This document shows, piece after piece, positions 9,420 to 18,284 of a stretch of 64,000 bases of DNA. Source of the DNA: Spirochaetia bacterium (GTDB taxonomy: Bacteria > Spirochaetota > Spirochaetia > Sphaerochaetales > Sphaerochaetaceae); contig JAKVOU010000001.1 in NCBI GenBank assembly GCA_022482625.1, forward strand, positions 1,846,784 to 1,910,783, given 5' to 3'. Within the stretch, counting starts at the first letter, position 1. Each line of letters starts with the position of its first letter. The position numbers were made by a program, and so were the translations under genes. The notes beneath the pieces were generated by a model. The model had not been told where the DNA came from, ran no database searches, and saw only the letters and a list, made by a program, of their open reading frames with translations.

Positions 9420-10181
9420 ATGAGCGATTGGTTTACAATAGACCATATAGATGATGATACCCATATCATCAGTGAATACCGTCATTGGGAAGAAACACAT
9501 TGCTATCTGCTTATTGGAAAAGAAAGAGCTCTCCTGCTTGACACAGGACTGGGCATATGCAATATCCATGATGAGGTAATCAAGCTCACGGAGAAGCCGA
9601 TCACTGCTGTGGCAACACATATCCATTGGGACCATATCGGCGGTCATAAATACTTTCCCGATTTCTATGCCCATGAAGACGAATTGAATTGGCTAGCAGG
9701 AGAATTTCCACTGACCATGGAGCAAATCAAAGGTATGGTAATTGACCGCTGCAACCTCCCTGAAGGATACGATATCAACAGCTATGAATTTTTCCAAGGC
9801 AGGCCAACAAGGGTACTGAAGGACAATGATATCATAGATATCGGAGGCCGTAGCGTACAGGTATTGCATACGCCTGGACATTCTCCTGGGCATATGTGCT
9901 TTTATGAAAGGAAACGTGGATATCTTTTTACCGGAGATTTGGTTTACAAAGATACTTTATTTGCCTATTATCCTTCAACCGATCCCCAGGCATATCTGAA
10001 GTCAATTGAGCGGATTGCAGCACTCCCTGTCAAAAGAGTCTTTCCTGCACACCATAGCCTGGATATCCATCCTGAAATCCTTCTTAGGATGAGGGACGCA
10101 TTCAGACAACTGCAGACGGAAGGCAAACTGCACCATGGCAGCGGAGTTTTCAAGTATAAGGATTTCGGTATCTGGATTTAA
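9420..10181 (+). CDS. MBL-fold metallo-hydrolase
   Basis: 253 aa metallo-beta-lactamase fold. The metal-binding motif HIHWDH (His67, His69, Asp71, His72) is complete. Further ligands are probably the His in 'TPGHSPGH' (about 157-161), the Asp in 'FTGDLVY' and the His in 'FPAHHSLD'. It belongs to the broad glyoxalase II-like/hydrolase group; the substrate cannot be told from sequence. Strong ribosome site AGAGGAAGG, own promoter upstream, stands alone. Confidence 0.88.
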   Translation: MSDWFTIDHIDDDTHIISEYRHWEETHCYLLIGKERALLLDTGLGICNIHDEVIKLTEKPITAVATHIHWDHIGGHKYFPDFYAHEDELNWLAGEFPLTMEQIKGMVIDRCNLPEGYDINSYEFFQGRPTRVLKDNDIIDIGGRSVQVLHTPGHSPGHMCFYERKRGYLFTGDLVYKDTLFAYYPSTDPQAYLKSIERIAALPVKRVFPAHHSLDIHPEILLRMRDAFRQLQTEGKLHHGSGVFKYKDFGIWI

Positions 10182-10391
10182 TTTCATCAAAGATACAGGT
10201 TGGTCAATGATTGACTTGTATAATCGGTTACAGCCTCCCCAGGCATCAAGGTAAAGCTTGCAGACAGGGGGGATACGAAAGAACTCTGCTGTTGACTTTT
10301 CCGACCTTTTTGACTATGGTTTCTTCTCGTTGATAGATTTGTATAAATGAAAATTGAAATACAATTACAAACTATCCTGCAATGATTCAAC

Positions 10392-10464
10392 GGGGATGTA
10401 GCTCACCTGGTAGAGCGACAGGTTCGCAATCTGTAGGTAGAGGGTTCGAGTCCCTTCATCTCCA
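10392..10464 (+). tRNA. tRNA-Ala (anticodon CGC)
   Basis: Full cloverleaf of 73 nt. The acceptor stem GGGGATG pairs with CATCTCC (one G-T), D-arm GCTC...GAGC, anticodon loop TTCGCAA with anticodon CGC reading GCG (Ala), T-arm with GGTTCGAGTCC. The discriminator base is A; the 3' CCA is not encoded. A possible promoter lies at 10292-10320 (TTGACT, 17 nt, TATGGT). Confidence 0.9.
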
Positions 10465-11086
10465 TCAAAACAGCAACAAAAAGCATGGCAAGAAAAACCA
10501 GTCCCCATGCAGGGAGCCAAGGATAGTATCCCAGGCTCCCTTCGTTGATAAAGACATGTTTATATTTCAAAGCGAGCTATGAAACAGCTAGTATAATTAG
10601 ATTCCTTCTCTAAAAATAAACATAAAGCAGACAGAGTGCTCGAGTTCCCTTTCGGCAATCAGTAGGGATAGGGATCACACTATAGCATGAAGCACACAAT
10701 ACCCTGTTATGCCTTTTTCAAAAAAGAAAGCTTTACACCGTGGAATACAGGATATAGAAAAATTGATCTGCATCGAAAGAAAACCGAAACATCATAGCTG
10801 AAAGGTTAACCGAAATCGTTTCTCTCACATTCATATTGCTTCTTGGATCAGACAGGAAATCTGTCATCTGAATAAAGCCCGCCCGCACTGCAAGCCATCC
10901 ATATGCTTAGAGGTATTCATTTTCACATTTCATTCTTTATCATTTTCAGGACAATAAATTACAGAATAATATAGATTTCTCATTTTTTATACAAAGTAAG
11001 GTTGACTTTTCTTGTCTATTGCAGTATTCATTTCTATTTTTATAAATGAAAAAAGATTGTAACGAAAGCGAGAAAAGATAAAAGAT
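10465..11086. other. intergenic region downstream of tRNA-Ala
   Basis: 622 bp without a credible gene. A clear double hairpin lies at 10512-10540 (GGGAGCC / GGCTCCC outside, GGATA / TATCC inside). It could end or process the tRNA transcript but lacks a T-run. The rest is AT-rich with no RNA gene or repeat that I can recognise. Confidence 0.5.
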
Positions 11087-11449
11087 ATGTTTAAACCTAT
11101 TACAAAAATACACAAGTTGATGCTACTGGCTGCAGGCCTCTTACTGTTTTTGATCCCTACGGTGTTGCCGGCTACAAGCAATCCATTGTCATTGCTTGTC
11201 AAAACAACAGCTCCTGTTATTATTGCAGTACCGGTAGGAGACGGTTCAGAACATCTGATCAGCATGGCAACAACGGCTGATGACGCAACCATCTACTACA
11301 CGACCGATGGATCTGCACCGAATAGACATTCAAAGGAATATGATCCAATGACAGACATCATGGTCAGTGGCTCAACCACCATCAGAGCAATGGCTACAGC
11401 ATTAGGACATAGTGATTCTGCCGTAGCTGCCATTACTATTGGAAAATAA
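11087..11449 (+). CDS. secreted protein with chitobiase C-terminal-like (CHB_HEX_C) domain
   Basis: 120 aa. An N-terminal hydrophobic signal segment (residues 10-30, 'LMLLAAGLLLFLIPTVLPA') is followed by a single beta-sandwich of the chitobiase/beta-hexosaminidase C-terminal type, with the hallmark 'ATIYYTTDGSAPN' (about 67-79) and 'GSTTIRAMATALGHSDS'. This domain is usually an appendage of larger secreted enzymes; here it stands alone, so it may be a small surface or binding protein. The function is unknown. AAAGATAAAAGAT before the ATG is a weak ribosome site. A terminator follows. Confidence 0.72.
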   Translation: MFKPITKIHKLMLLAAGLLLFLIPTVLPATSNPLSLLVKTTAPVIIAVPVGDGSEHLISMATTADDATIYYTTDGSAPNRHSKEYDPMTDIMVSGSTTIRAMATALGHSDSAVAAITIGK

Positions 11450-11478
11450 TCAAAATGACATAATCTGGGAGAGATTTT

Positions 11479-11517
11479 CCTCTCTTTGGGATTTTTTCCA
11501 GAGAGAGGATTTTTTTC
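11479..11517 (+). terminator. terminator after the CHB_HEX_C-like gene
   Basis: Stem CCTCTCT (11479-11485) / AGAGAGG (11502-11508) followed by a run of seven Ts. Confidence 0.8.
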
Positions 11518-11856
11518 TACTTACAAGAGTGTTTGCACATTTATTAGTTGTCATATAAACCTATTTTAAAAAACGTATCCATTTTTACAAATAGCTTATT
11601 TAGACAAGCTGTAGTACGTTTTACTATATTCTCTGCCAAATTTACAGATGTCGCAACCCAATAATATTATACATATATATAGTTGTTAACTTTATTATAG
11701 CTTTTTACTAAGTTTACAAGCAAGTTGTTGCATCAATCATTTTTTTTGATTATATTGAATTCATTGGCTTGAACCATTTTAATGCGATATGTACGTCCTG
11801 ATGCATTTTCATCTATGACTACTATTCATACGGAAAACGAAGGAAGACAGCAAAAC
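11518..11856. other. AT-rich intergenic region before the TetR gene
   Basis: About 340 bp, strongly AT-rich, with no gene I can support. The TetR reading frame is open from 11782 and an in-frame ATG there could extend the protein by 25 residues, but the SD-like AAGGAAG near 11841 favours the start at 11857. Confidence 0.45.
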
Positions 11857-12543
11857 ATGATCAGAACAAGAGCAAGAAACGACGAAGAAAAAGCAGAAAA
11901 AGCACAGTTGCTTACGAATGCTGCTGCAAAATTATTAAAGACAAAAAGCTACTACGAGCTTACAACTTTGGATGTCACGAACGAGGCAGGAGTATCCAAC
12001 GGGACGCTCTTTGTATATTTCAAGACAAAGGAAGCCCTGTTCCTCCATGTATTGGTCCAGGAACATATAAAACGCCAGAATGACTATTATAATATGCTGA
12101 AACTAATCAAGATTACAGATTTCCCCATGTTCAAGAAAGTCATTCTGACAGAAATGGAAGATGCCTTCAGAACGCGACCGGTATTGGCGAAGTTGGATCC
12201 TTTACGTACCACTGTATTGGAACATAATGTGGACCCACAGGAACTGATAACCCAAAGGGAGTCTGTACAGACCTATGTAAACCGGACGGCAAAAGCCTTT
12301 ACGGAAAATTTTCCGCTTGTCACAATGGATGATATGTTTGGTATATTTCAGGCTATTTCAGCTCTCAGTATTGGTTTCTTGACTATATTGGAACAACCCA
12401 AAAGCATTGCCCCTCAGATAGATGACCATCATCTGCCCTTTTTCAAACACAATTACATTGATCAAGCTGTTGAGTGCATGAGTATTTTCCTAGATGGACT
12501 GAAGGCCAGAAAGGAAAGTGAAAAATCTACAGCAAAGAGTTGA
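11857..12543 (+). CDS. TetR/AcrR family transcriptional regulator
   Basis: 228 aa with an N-terminal TetR helix-turn-helix ('LDVTNEAGVSNGTLFVYFKTKEALF', about residues 32-56) and a variable all-alpha ligand-binding domain. The ATG at 11857 follows AAGGAAG. There is no adjacent efflux gene in the same direction, so the target and inducer cannot be guessed. Confidence 0.88.
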   Translation: MIRTRARNDEEKAEKAQLLTNAAAKLLKTKSYYELTTLDVTNEAGVSNGTLFVYFKTKEALFLHVLVQEHIKRQNDYYNMLKLIKITDFPMFKKVILTEMEDAFRTRPVLAKLDPLRTTVLEHNVDPQELITQRESVQTYVNRTAKAFTENFPLVTMDDMFGIFQAISALSIGFLTILEQPKSIAPQIDDHHLPFFKHNYIDQAVECMSIFLDGLKARKESEKSTAKS

Positions 12544-12771
12544 ATCTTACCTCTATTTACTATCTGCCGTTGATTTCTCATCCCAGTTTACTTGACGAGG
12601 TAAGCCTGAGATATGATAATTGACTTATCAAGGATATAGATGATAAGGCATAAAGTTTTTCCTTTATTTTACGATGACAGCTTTTTCATCTGGCTGGCAC
12701 AGTTGTTTACATGTTGCTGTAAAAGCAAATGAACAGTACCTATATCCGTTGAATTTGATCCAAGGAGGATT

Positions 12772-12825
12772 ATGATGCCTTCACGGACTCCGCAGGGTAT
12801 CAGACAGACAGTTGAAAACAGATAA
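12772..12825 (+). CDS. possible 17-aa leader peptide overlapping the NYN gene start
   Basis: ATGATG directly behind a strong AAGGAGG ribosome site opens a 17-codon frame (MMPSRTPQGIRQTVENR) that stops at 12825, 14 nt inside the NYN gene, which begins with TTG at 12812. This is the geometry of translational coupling. It could also mark a frameshift near the start of the NYN gene, but the peptide does not resemble an NYN N-terminus. Confidence 0.4.
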   Translation: MMPSRTPQGIRQTVENR

Positions 12826-13651
12826 AAGATTCGCAGTACTTATTGATTCCGACAATATTGCCTCAAAATACATAACCATCATCCTTGATGAAATAAGCAA
12901 GGAAGGAATTGCAACCTACAAAAGGATTTATGGAGACTGGACCAGTCCGAACTCAGGACAATGGAAAAAAGCCTTGCTTGAGTATTCCGTCATTCCTGTT
13001 CAACAATATAGCTATACACAAGGCAAGAATTCGACTGACAGCGCCATGATTATAGATGCCATGGATATCCTTTACTCAGGGAAAGTAGATGGTTTCTGTC
13101 TCGTTTCCAGTGACAGCGATTTTACCAGGCTTGCCGCACGGCTCAGAGAAGCGGGAATGGCTGTCTTGGGAATGGGAGAAAGGAAGACACCGAAACCTTT
13201 CATTGCTGCTTGCAACCAATTCAAATACCTCGACATGCTTTGGAAAACAGCTCAGGAAGAAGACAAGCAAAATGAAAGAATCAAGCAAAGTGACGCTTCC
13301 GATGTTACCAGCAACGAGACAAAGGGACAAAAAGACATGCAGGCTTCTGCCATTTCAACAGAGCAAAAGCCTATAATTGCCGCCATCAGGACCATCATCA
13401 ATGAAAGTTCAGATGACGACGGCTGGCTAAATGCTGCCCAACTCGGCTCCATCTTGGTAAAGCGTTACCCTGACTTTGATGTCAGGAACTATGGTTTTTC
13501 AAAGATGACCGCATTTCTTGCTTCATTGGATACTGTTGAAATCAAAAAAGTTGCCCAAAGGGACAATGGCGTTGTTGTTTACGTAAAAAATGCAAAGAAA
13601 ATCCATAGGAAAAATTCAGATAAAAGGTCTCCCGCTACCATTTTTTCATAA
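12812..13651 (+). CDS. NYN-domain (LabA/DUF88) protein with C-terminal OST-HTH/LOTUS domain
   Basis: 279 aa. The N-terminal NYN/PIN-like nuclease domain ('FAVLIDSDNIASKY', 'DSAMIIDAMDILYSG', 'GFCLVSSDSDFTRLA', acidic residues in place) occupies about 1-150. A charged linker follows and then an OST-HTH/LOTUS RNA-binding domain (about 185-270, 'GWLNAAQLGSILVKRYPDFDVRNYGFSK'). Such proteins are predicted RNases or RNA-binding proteins. The start is taken as TTG 12812, since no ATG lies in this frame upstream; its only good ribosome site belongs to the overlapping short ORF. Confidence 0.82.
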   Translation: MKTDKRFAVLIDSDNIASKYITIILDEISKEGIATYKRIYGDWTSPNSGQWKKALLEYSVIPVQQYSYTQGKNSTDSAMIIDAMDILYSGKVDGFCLVSSDSDFTRLAARLREAGMAVLGMGERKTPKPFIAACNQFKYLDMLWKTAQEEDKQNERIKQSDASDVTSNETKGQKDMQASAISTEQKPIIAAIRTIINESSDDDGWLNAAQLGSILVKRYPDFDVRNYGFSKMTAFLASLDTVEIKKVAQRDNGVVVYVKNAKKIHRKNSDKRSPATIFS

Positions 13652-13975
13652 AAAGCTTCAGTTACAAGAAAAATCAAGGGAGTATCGACAACATTCCGAC
13701 ACATTGATGTAGAAATATGTAGAATTCCGCAAACTGCTTTATCTGATTGAAAAAGCGCTGTATATATTGTAGGTGTCTTAAAGAACAGATCCAAGCTCCG
13801 TTTCCAGGATTTCCAAGGTCCTGGGAACGTGCATTATCCCGTTGTATTTCAACGGAAAGACAACAGGATCATCAGTATGAAAAACGGAATTCGCAGAATT
13901 CCATAATGCCAAACCATAGGAGGAAGACAGCGACCCCATCATATATAGAATGGAGTCTTCTGCCTGAAAAGAAAC
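13652..13975. other. intergenic region with three consecutive hairpins
   Basis: 324 bp upstream of a secreted-protein gene. Three inverted repeats follow each other: 13799-13829 (CGTTTCCAGGA / TCCTGGGAACG), 13839-13855 (CCGTTG / CAACGG) and 13886-13902 (GGAATTC / GAATTCC). They may form a structured leader. I cannot match them to a known riboswitch. Confidence 0.5.
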
Positions 13976-14587
13976 ATGAGCACACTGAGAAAACTGACAC
14001 TTGCAGTATTTGCAGCAAGTCTGATTATGGCTCCTATGTTCGCTGCTTCCAAGATTGCAACGACAGAGGATGGCACCGTCGTTATCCTGAATACAGATAA
14101 CAACACCTACAAGGTCTTCACCCAGAAAACCTATGACAAGCCGACTGGTTTTACAGTAAAGGATCCCTCGAAAGTCGACTACTTAGGCAAATCATGGAGT
14201 AGCATTACACTTGCAGCCATGGGAAATTATCTGCCATCCCACAGCGCATTTTATAGGGGGACCTATTCTACAGGAGAGTTCTATCTCCTTGACATGAAAA
14301 CAACCGTCAATGCCAATCTTCCTATTTCAACAGCGGATTATAGTATCCCGACCTTGAATTTGAAAGACGGTACGTCCGTAAAGGGGACAAACGAAAGACT
14401 CAGTGCAGTCAGAGAGCATTCTTCATTAGGTTGGTACACAGATTCTGTAACAAAACAGCAACTCGAATACACAGTCATCTATGAAGTGCCGCTGAATGCA
14501 ACTCCTGTAAGTTTTACCTACACCGATTCAAATGGTCAGAATCCAAAGATCATAAGCCTTGGCAGCAAGGGAACACTGAGCGAATAG
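13976..14587 (+). CDS. secreted hypothetical protein
   Basis: 203 aa with a clear signal peptide (residues 1-24, ending 'APMFAAS'). The mature part is rich in Thr, Ser, Tyr and beta-strand-like stretches ('VVILNTDNNTYKVF', 'QLEYTVIYEVPLN'), with no motif I recognise. Probably periplasmic or outer-surface. Its ribosome site (GAAAAG) is modest; the upstream region may form a structured leader, and a strong terminator follows. Confidence 0.7.
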   Translation: MSTLRKLTLAVFAASLIMAPMFAASKIATTEDGTVVILNTDNNTYKVFTQKTYDKPTGFTVKDPSKVDYLGKSWSSITLAAMGNYLPSHSAFYRGTYSTGEFYLLDMKTTVNANLPISTADYSIPTLNLKDGTSVKGTNERLSAVREHSSLGWYTDSVTKQQLEYTVIYEVPLNATPVSFTYTDSNGQNPKIISLGSKGTLSE

Positions 14588-14598
14588 ATTAGGCATCA

Positions 14599-14625
14599 GC
14601 TACTTTTCTTCTTGAAGAGAAAGTA
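14599..14625 (+). terminator. hairpin after secreted-protein gene
   Basis: CTACTTTTCTTC and GAAGAGAAAGTAG form a near-perfect stem just after the stop codon, but the following sequence is only weakly T-rich. It may protect the mRNA end or act as a weak terminator. Confidence 0.45.
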
Positions 14626-14694
14626 GGCTTTGCTATGTTTCAAGTTGGTTATATTTGTTGCACTGGACAATCGCTGACAAACCATAACGAACCT

Positions 14695-14726
14695 GCAGGA
14701 GTTCCTTTCGGGAACTCCTGCTTTTT
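14695..14726 (+). terminator. rho-independent terminator
   Basis: Perfect 11-bp stem GCAGGAGTTCC / GGAACTCCTGC with loop TTTCG, then CTTTTT. It lies between convergent genes and ends plus-strand transcription. Confidence 0.9.
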
Positions 14727-14745
14727 CCTATAGTTACATCAATAA

Positions 14746-17021
14746 TCAGGAAAAACGGACAGCATCCAATTCCTCGTTCAGTTCCTGTGTTATCCTGGCA
14801 CTTTCTTCGATGAAAGGATTTTCATCAACCTTGCCAAGTACAATATCCCTTTCTTCATCATTCCTGAAGGTAATTGACCGGAAGGGATTCTTGTAATCCT
14901 TGCTCTTCGTCACATATACCTGTTTCTCAATATAGGAACGGATTATCCGAGTCTGTCCTCGTACTTCATCCCAGCAAGATGCATCAATGAAATCAGTTCC
15001 TTTGATAGCCTTCAGTATACCGAGGGCATTTGATACCTTGTCATCTTCATACTCGGCAAACCACGTTGCATAAGCGGCATGCATATCATCCCAACTGCAG
15101 ACAACTCCAGTGTTCACCTTTTCTCTCAGCCGATTTACTTTGGACTCGGGAACCAATTGGCCACCAAGATTAAGCCAAGGATCAATATCACCCTGCATCC
15201 TGTTCTCAAACTCACTGACAGATATCCCATGGGTAAGGCACCAGTGAGCAATGGTTTTGACAGCATAGTAAAGAAGCATTTCCCCATAAGCCTTATATGC
15301 TCCGTATACTTTCAATATTTCAACAGGATCCTTGGAATTTTCAATGTTTTCACCGATGACTACAAGGCTATCTACTTTCGATTCTTCACCCTCAAGCAAC
15401 TGTCTGCCTAGCAGTAAAAGTTCTTCACCAGATTTCACACTGCAATCATCCTGTTGTCTCAACCAAGCTTGGGCAGTCCATCTGCAAAGCAGTTTTTCTG
15501 CCTTAAGGATTTCATTTGCTGTATCAGGAGCAAGATAATCCGCAATGACTTCCTGACGTTTGACTACCCTACGGTCACGTTTCCTGATCTTGTAGCTGTT
15601 CCTTTCCAATGCATAGAGATTATACATCCACCAATATGCAGGCATCAGCAACCTATGGTCTGCATCGTTGCTACTCAGCAGGCAGAAAGGCAGCATGATA
15701 TGCAATTCCGAAGGATAATTGCCCTTTGCAATAAGTGTATAACTGGCAAAGAAACAATTATGCTTCAACGTGCTGGATAAAGCAGGCCAGAAACCTCGTT
15801 CCGCAACCAGCTCGCCATCCGCACCCCTGCTGTTATGGTTACTGCCGATGTTTGACCCCGCAGCCATATTGGAAAGTCCTTGGATATTGCTGGCAATGAG
15901 AAATGAATTGTTATGGTGCTGCTCATGTCCGGGAAAGACCAAGTTATTGAGTACTTCACAGCAACTGACCGTGGAATTGTCGCCAAGAACCGAATTGATC
16001 AGACGTGCACCATATTTCAGGTTAGTATTGTCCATCATCACGAACCGTACGGCCTTGCAACCATAGAAGATATGGCATCCACCACCGATGATACCGTTTA
16101 CCAACTCTACGCCTTCTCCGATCTGGGAAGGCATTTGCCTTGAAGAGCTGACGGTCAGGTTCTTCAGTTTGTTTGCGCCCTTTGCATAACAGCAAGGACC
16201 GAACATCACATCCTTGATCGTCCTGCAGCTTTTGATAACCGTCTCACTACCTACGATGCCATACCAGCCACGTTCAGTTCCGATGGTAGCCTCAGTAAAT
16301 TGCGTAAAATGTTCCATAAGCTTTGTATCGGTCCTGTAGCTACCCCACAGCCAGGCATCAGCGCAAGTCATGGAAACAAAAGGAAGAATCTTCCTGTTTC
16401 CGGCTTCATTCATGATATCGACAGTTACCCGTACACTCTCATTCTCGCCTTCCTTGACTACACCCACTCCGAATTTGGCATGGTCCGTGGTCTGCATCTC
16501 ATCGACCTGATGCAGGATAACCCTTATCCTGAAGAATATAATGACTCAGATAAGAACAATGATGTACAGGCACAGTTGTCCCCGATATCACAGGAAATTA
16601 TCATGCTGTCTTCAATTCCCTGAGGCACAATGAAATCATGATATTTCAAAAGCCGGTCATCAATCTTACCGATACGGACAAGACCAATGAAACGAGATTG
16701 GTTTATCAATGAGGTATCAAACGGATCCTTGACAAGGATTCTGGACCAATCTGAACTTACATTTCCATTCTTGACCAAATCAACAATTTCATCTGCTCTC
16801 AGATGACGCCATTCTTGTTCATTTGCCTTTACCTGGAGGTTACGGAACCAATATTCGTCACGGCCAGCCTTGATATATCTGGAATCAACAAAACAGATAT
16901 CTTTTTTCTCAAGCAATTCAACTCTTTCCATATCAGCAAGTATAGTTGACCATAGATACTCAGGCAAGGAATAACCTGCAGATTTCTTGAAATCAAAGCA
17001 ATTCCATGGATAATTTTTCAC
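14746..17021 (-). pseudogene. DUF4954 family protein, broken by two close frameshifts
   Basis: Two minus-strand frames (17021-16524, 165 aa; 16497-14746, 583 aa) are pieces of one DUF4954 protein, a left-handed-helix-like family of spirochaetes and Bacteroidetes. Between them the homology moves through all three frames: '...IGDNCA' in the first, 'VHHCSYLSHYILQDK' in a second, then 'VILHQVDEMQTTDH' in the third. This needs two single-base insertions, near 16568 and near 16521-16523, about 46 nt apart. The second is the GGG loop of an inverted repeat CAGGATAA / TTATCCTG. The rest of the gene is open. The start at 17021 is GTG; no good ribosome site is seen. Function unknown; the helix repeats resemble acyltransferase-type scaffolds. 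Confidence 0.75.
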
Positions 17022-17204
17022 ATATACGATATAGCAAGGAATTGTTTTCCATAAAAAAACAATATTTGTTTTTCTCCTTTTTCCTCTGATGGTCAGGAAA
17101 GAACAACAAAGAAAACAAATAATGTTTATTTACAACATCATATCGAAAAGTAGTAGGGAATTATGCTTGCTTTGCAGTCCTTTGTCAGCTATCATGGAGA
17201 TATT

Positions 17205-18284
17205 ATGGATGAGATTAAGCTTCCAAATAGCCAGAAACGGCTCATAGAAATGATCAGAAAGGTACCGACCGGTACCGATTTGTCAAAACTTGACCAGAAG
17301 GCTTTGGATGTATTGAATGATGCAGCACTTCCCAACAGACGGTGTTTGCGGCATACCTTGTCAAAACATACAGGACACGTCAGCAAGAAAACCTTCATCA
17401 TACCGGTTGACGGAGCTGCTATCACAGGATATCTCTTTGAAAAGGAAAGTACTGCTGAATCAGACGGTCTTTCTCCACTCATCATCTTCTATCACGGAGG
17501 TGGCTGGATCTGGGGCAACATGGAACTATATGCCTATGTCTGTGCCAGAATCGTCAATGCCACAGGAGCAAGGATACTTTCCGTCGATTATCGTCTGGCA
17601 CCGAAATATAAATTCCCTATTCCTCTTGATGACTGCTACAGCAGCCTGCTTTGGGCTGCAAAAGGTGCCAAGTATTGGCGAACCGATCCTGACAGGATAT
17701 TCGTAATGGGTGATTGTGCAGGAGGTAACCTTGCCGCAGCAGTCTGCAGGAAAGCAAGGGATAAGAAAGGCCCTCATATTGCAGGACAGATTCTGCTCTA
17801 TCCGATAACAGATGGCAGGATGAGGACCGCCAGTTATGAAAAATATGCAACAACCCCGACCCTTACTTCCAAGGAAGTAAGTTTCTATATAAGCAACTAC
17901 ATGGTCGAGCCCAAGGATATAATGAATGCGGCATTTTCCCCATTGCTTGCAAAAGACCAATCAAGGCTTCCTCAAGCTCTCATCATAGGAGCAGAGATTG
18001 ATCCATTGCATGATGACGGTATGCTCTATGCCGATGCCCTGGCAAGTGCAGATACTCCTGTGCAGTATCTTGAAGTCAAAGGTTCACTACACGGATTCAT
18101 TACCATACCAGAAGCAAAAGGAAATGAAGAAACAGAATGTGCAATACAGCAGTTCGTCTACGGCAGAAGTGTAGGAACTATTGTCCTTACCACAAAAAAA
18201 CAAATGGAAAGAGACAAAAAGCAACATCTGAAGGAACAGAAGCAAAAAGATGGCTTGCATGGTGATATCACTATCATCAAGTAG
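17205..18284 (+). CDS. alpha/beta hydrolase, hormone-sensitive-lipase type, Cys in nucleophile position
   Basis: 359 aa esterase-like protein. The oxyanion-hole motif HGGGW (from His97), the acidic residue in 'GAEIDPLHDDG' and the catalytic His in 'SLHGFI' are in the expected order. The nucleophile elbow, normally GDSAGG, reads GDCAGG, so Cys171 replaces the Ser. A charged C-terminal tail (about 325-359) follows the domain. The start at ATG 17205 has GGAG 5 nt upstream; an ATG at 17163, also behind a passable site, would add 14 residues. It converges with and overlaps the next gene by 8 nt. Substrate unknown. Confidence 0.82.
   Translation: MDEIKLPNSQKRLIEMIRKVPTGTDLSKLDQKALDVLNDAALPNRRCLRHTLSKHTGHVSKKTFIIPVDGAAITGYLFEKESTAESDGLSPLIIFYHGGGWIWGNMELYAYVCARIVNATGARILSVDYRLAPKYKFPIPLDDCYSSLLWAAKGAKYWRTDPDRIFVMGDCAGGNLAAAVCRKARDKKGPHIAGQILLYPITDGRMRTASYEKYATTPTLTSKEVSFYISNYMVEPKDIMNAAFSPLLAKDQSRLPQALIIGAEIDPLHDDGMLYADALASADTPVQYLEVKGSLHGFITIPEAKGNEETECAIQQFVYGRSVGTIVLTTKKQMERDKKQHLKEQKQKDGLHGDITIIK

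Noticed and set aside
10610-10690. Possible degraded second tRNA near 10640 (GCAATC...TAGGG...)
   Set aside because: Short similarity to the anticodon-side sequence of tRNA-Ala, but no cloverleaf can be folded; left as intergenic.
12700-12735. TGGCACAG near 12695 as a sigma-54 promoter
   Set aside because: GG is present but no GC lies 10 nt further (TA instead); not a usable -12.
13747-14100. 117-codon plus-strand frame across the hairpin region
   Set aside because: It runs through the inverted repeats and overlaps the start of the secreted protein in another frame, with Cys/Arg/His-rich low-complexity sequence and no ribosome site.
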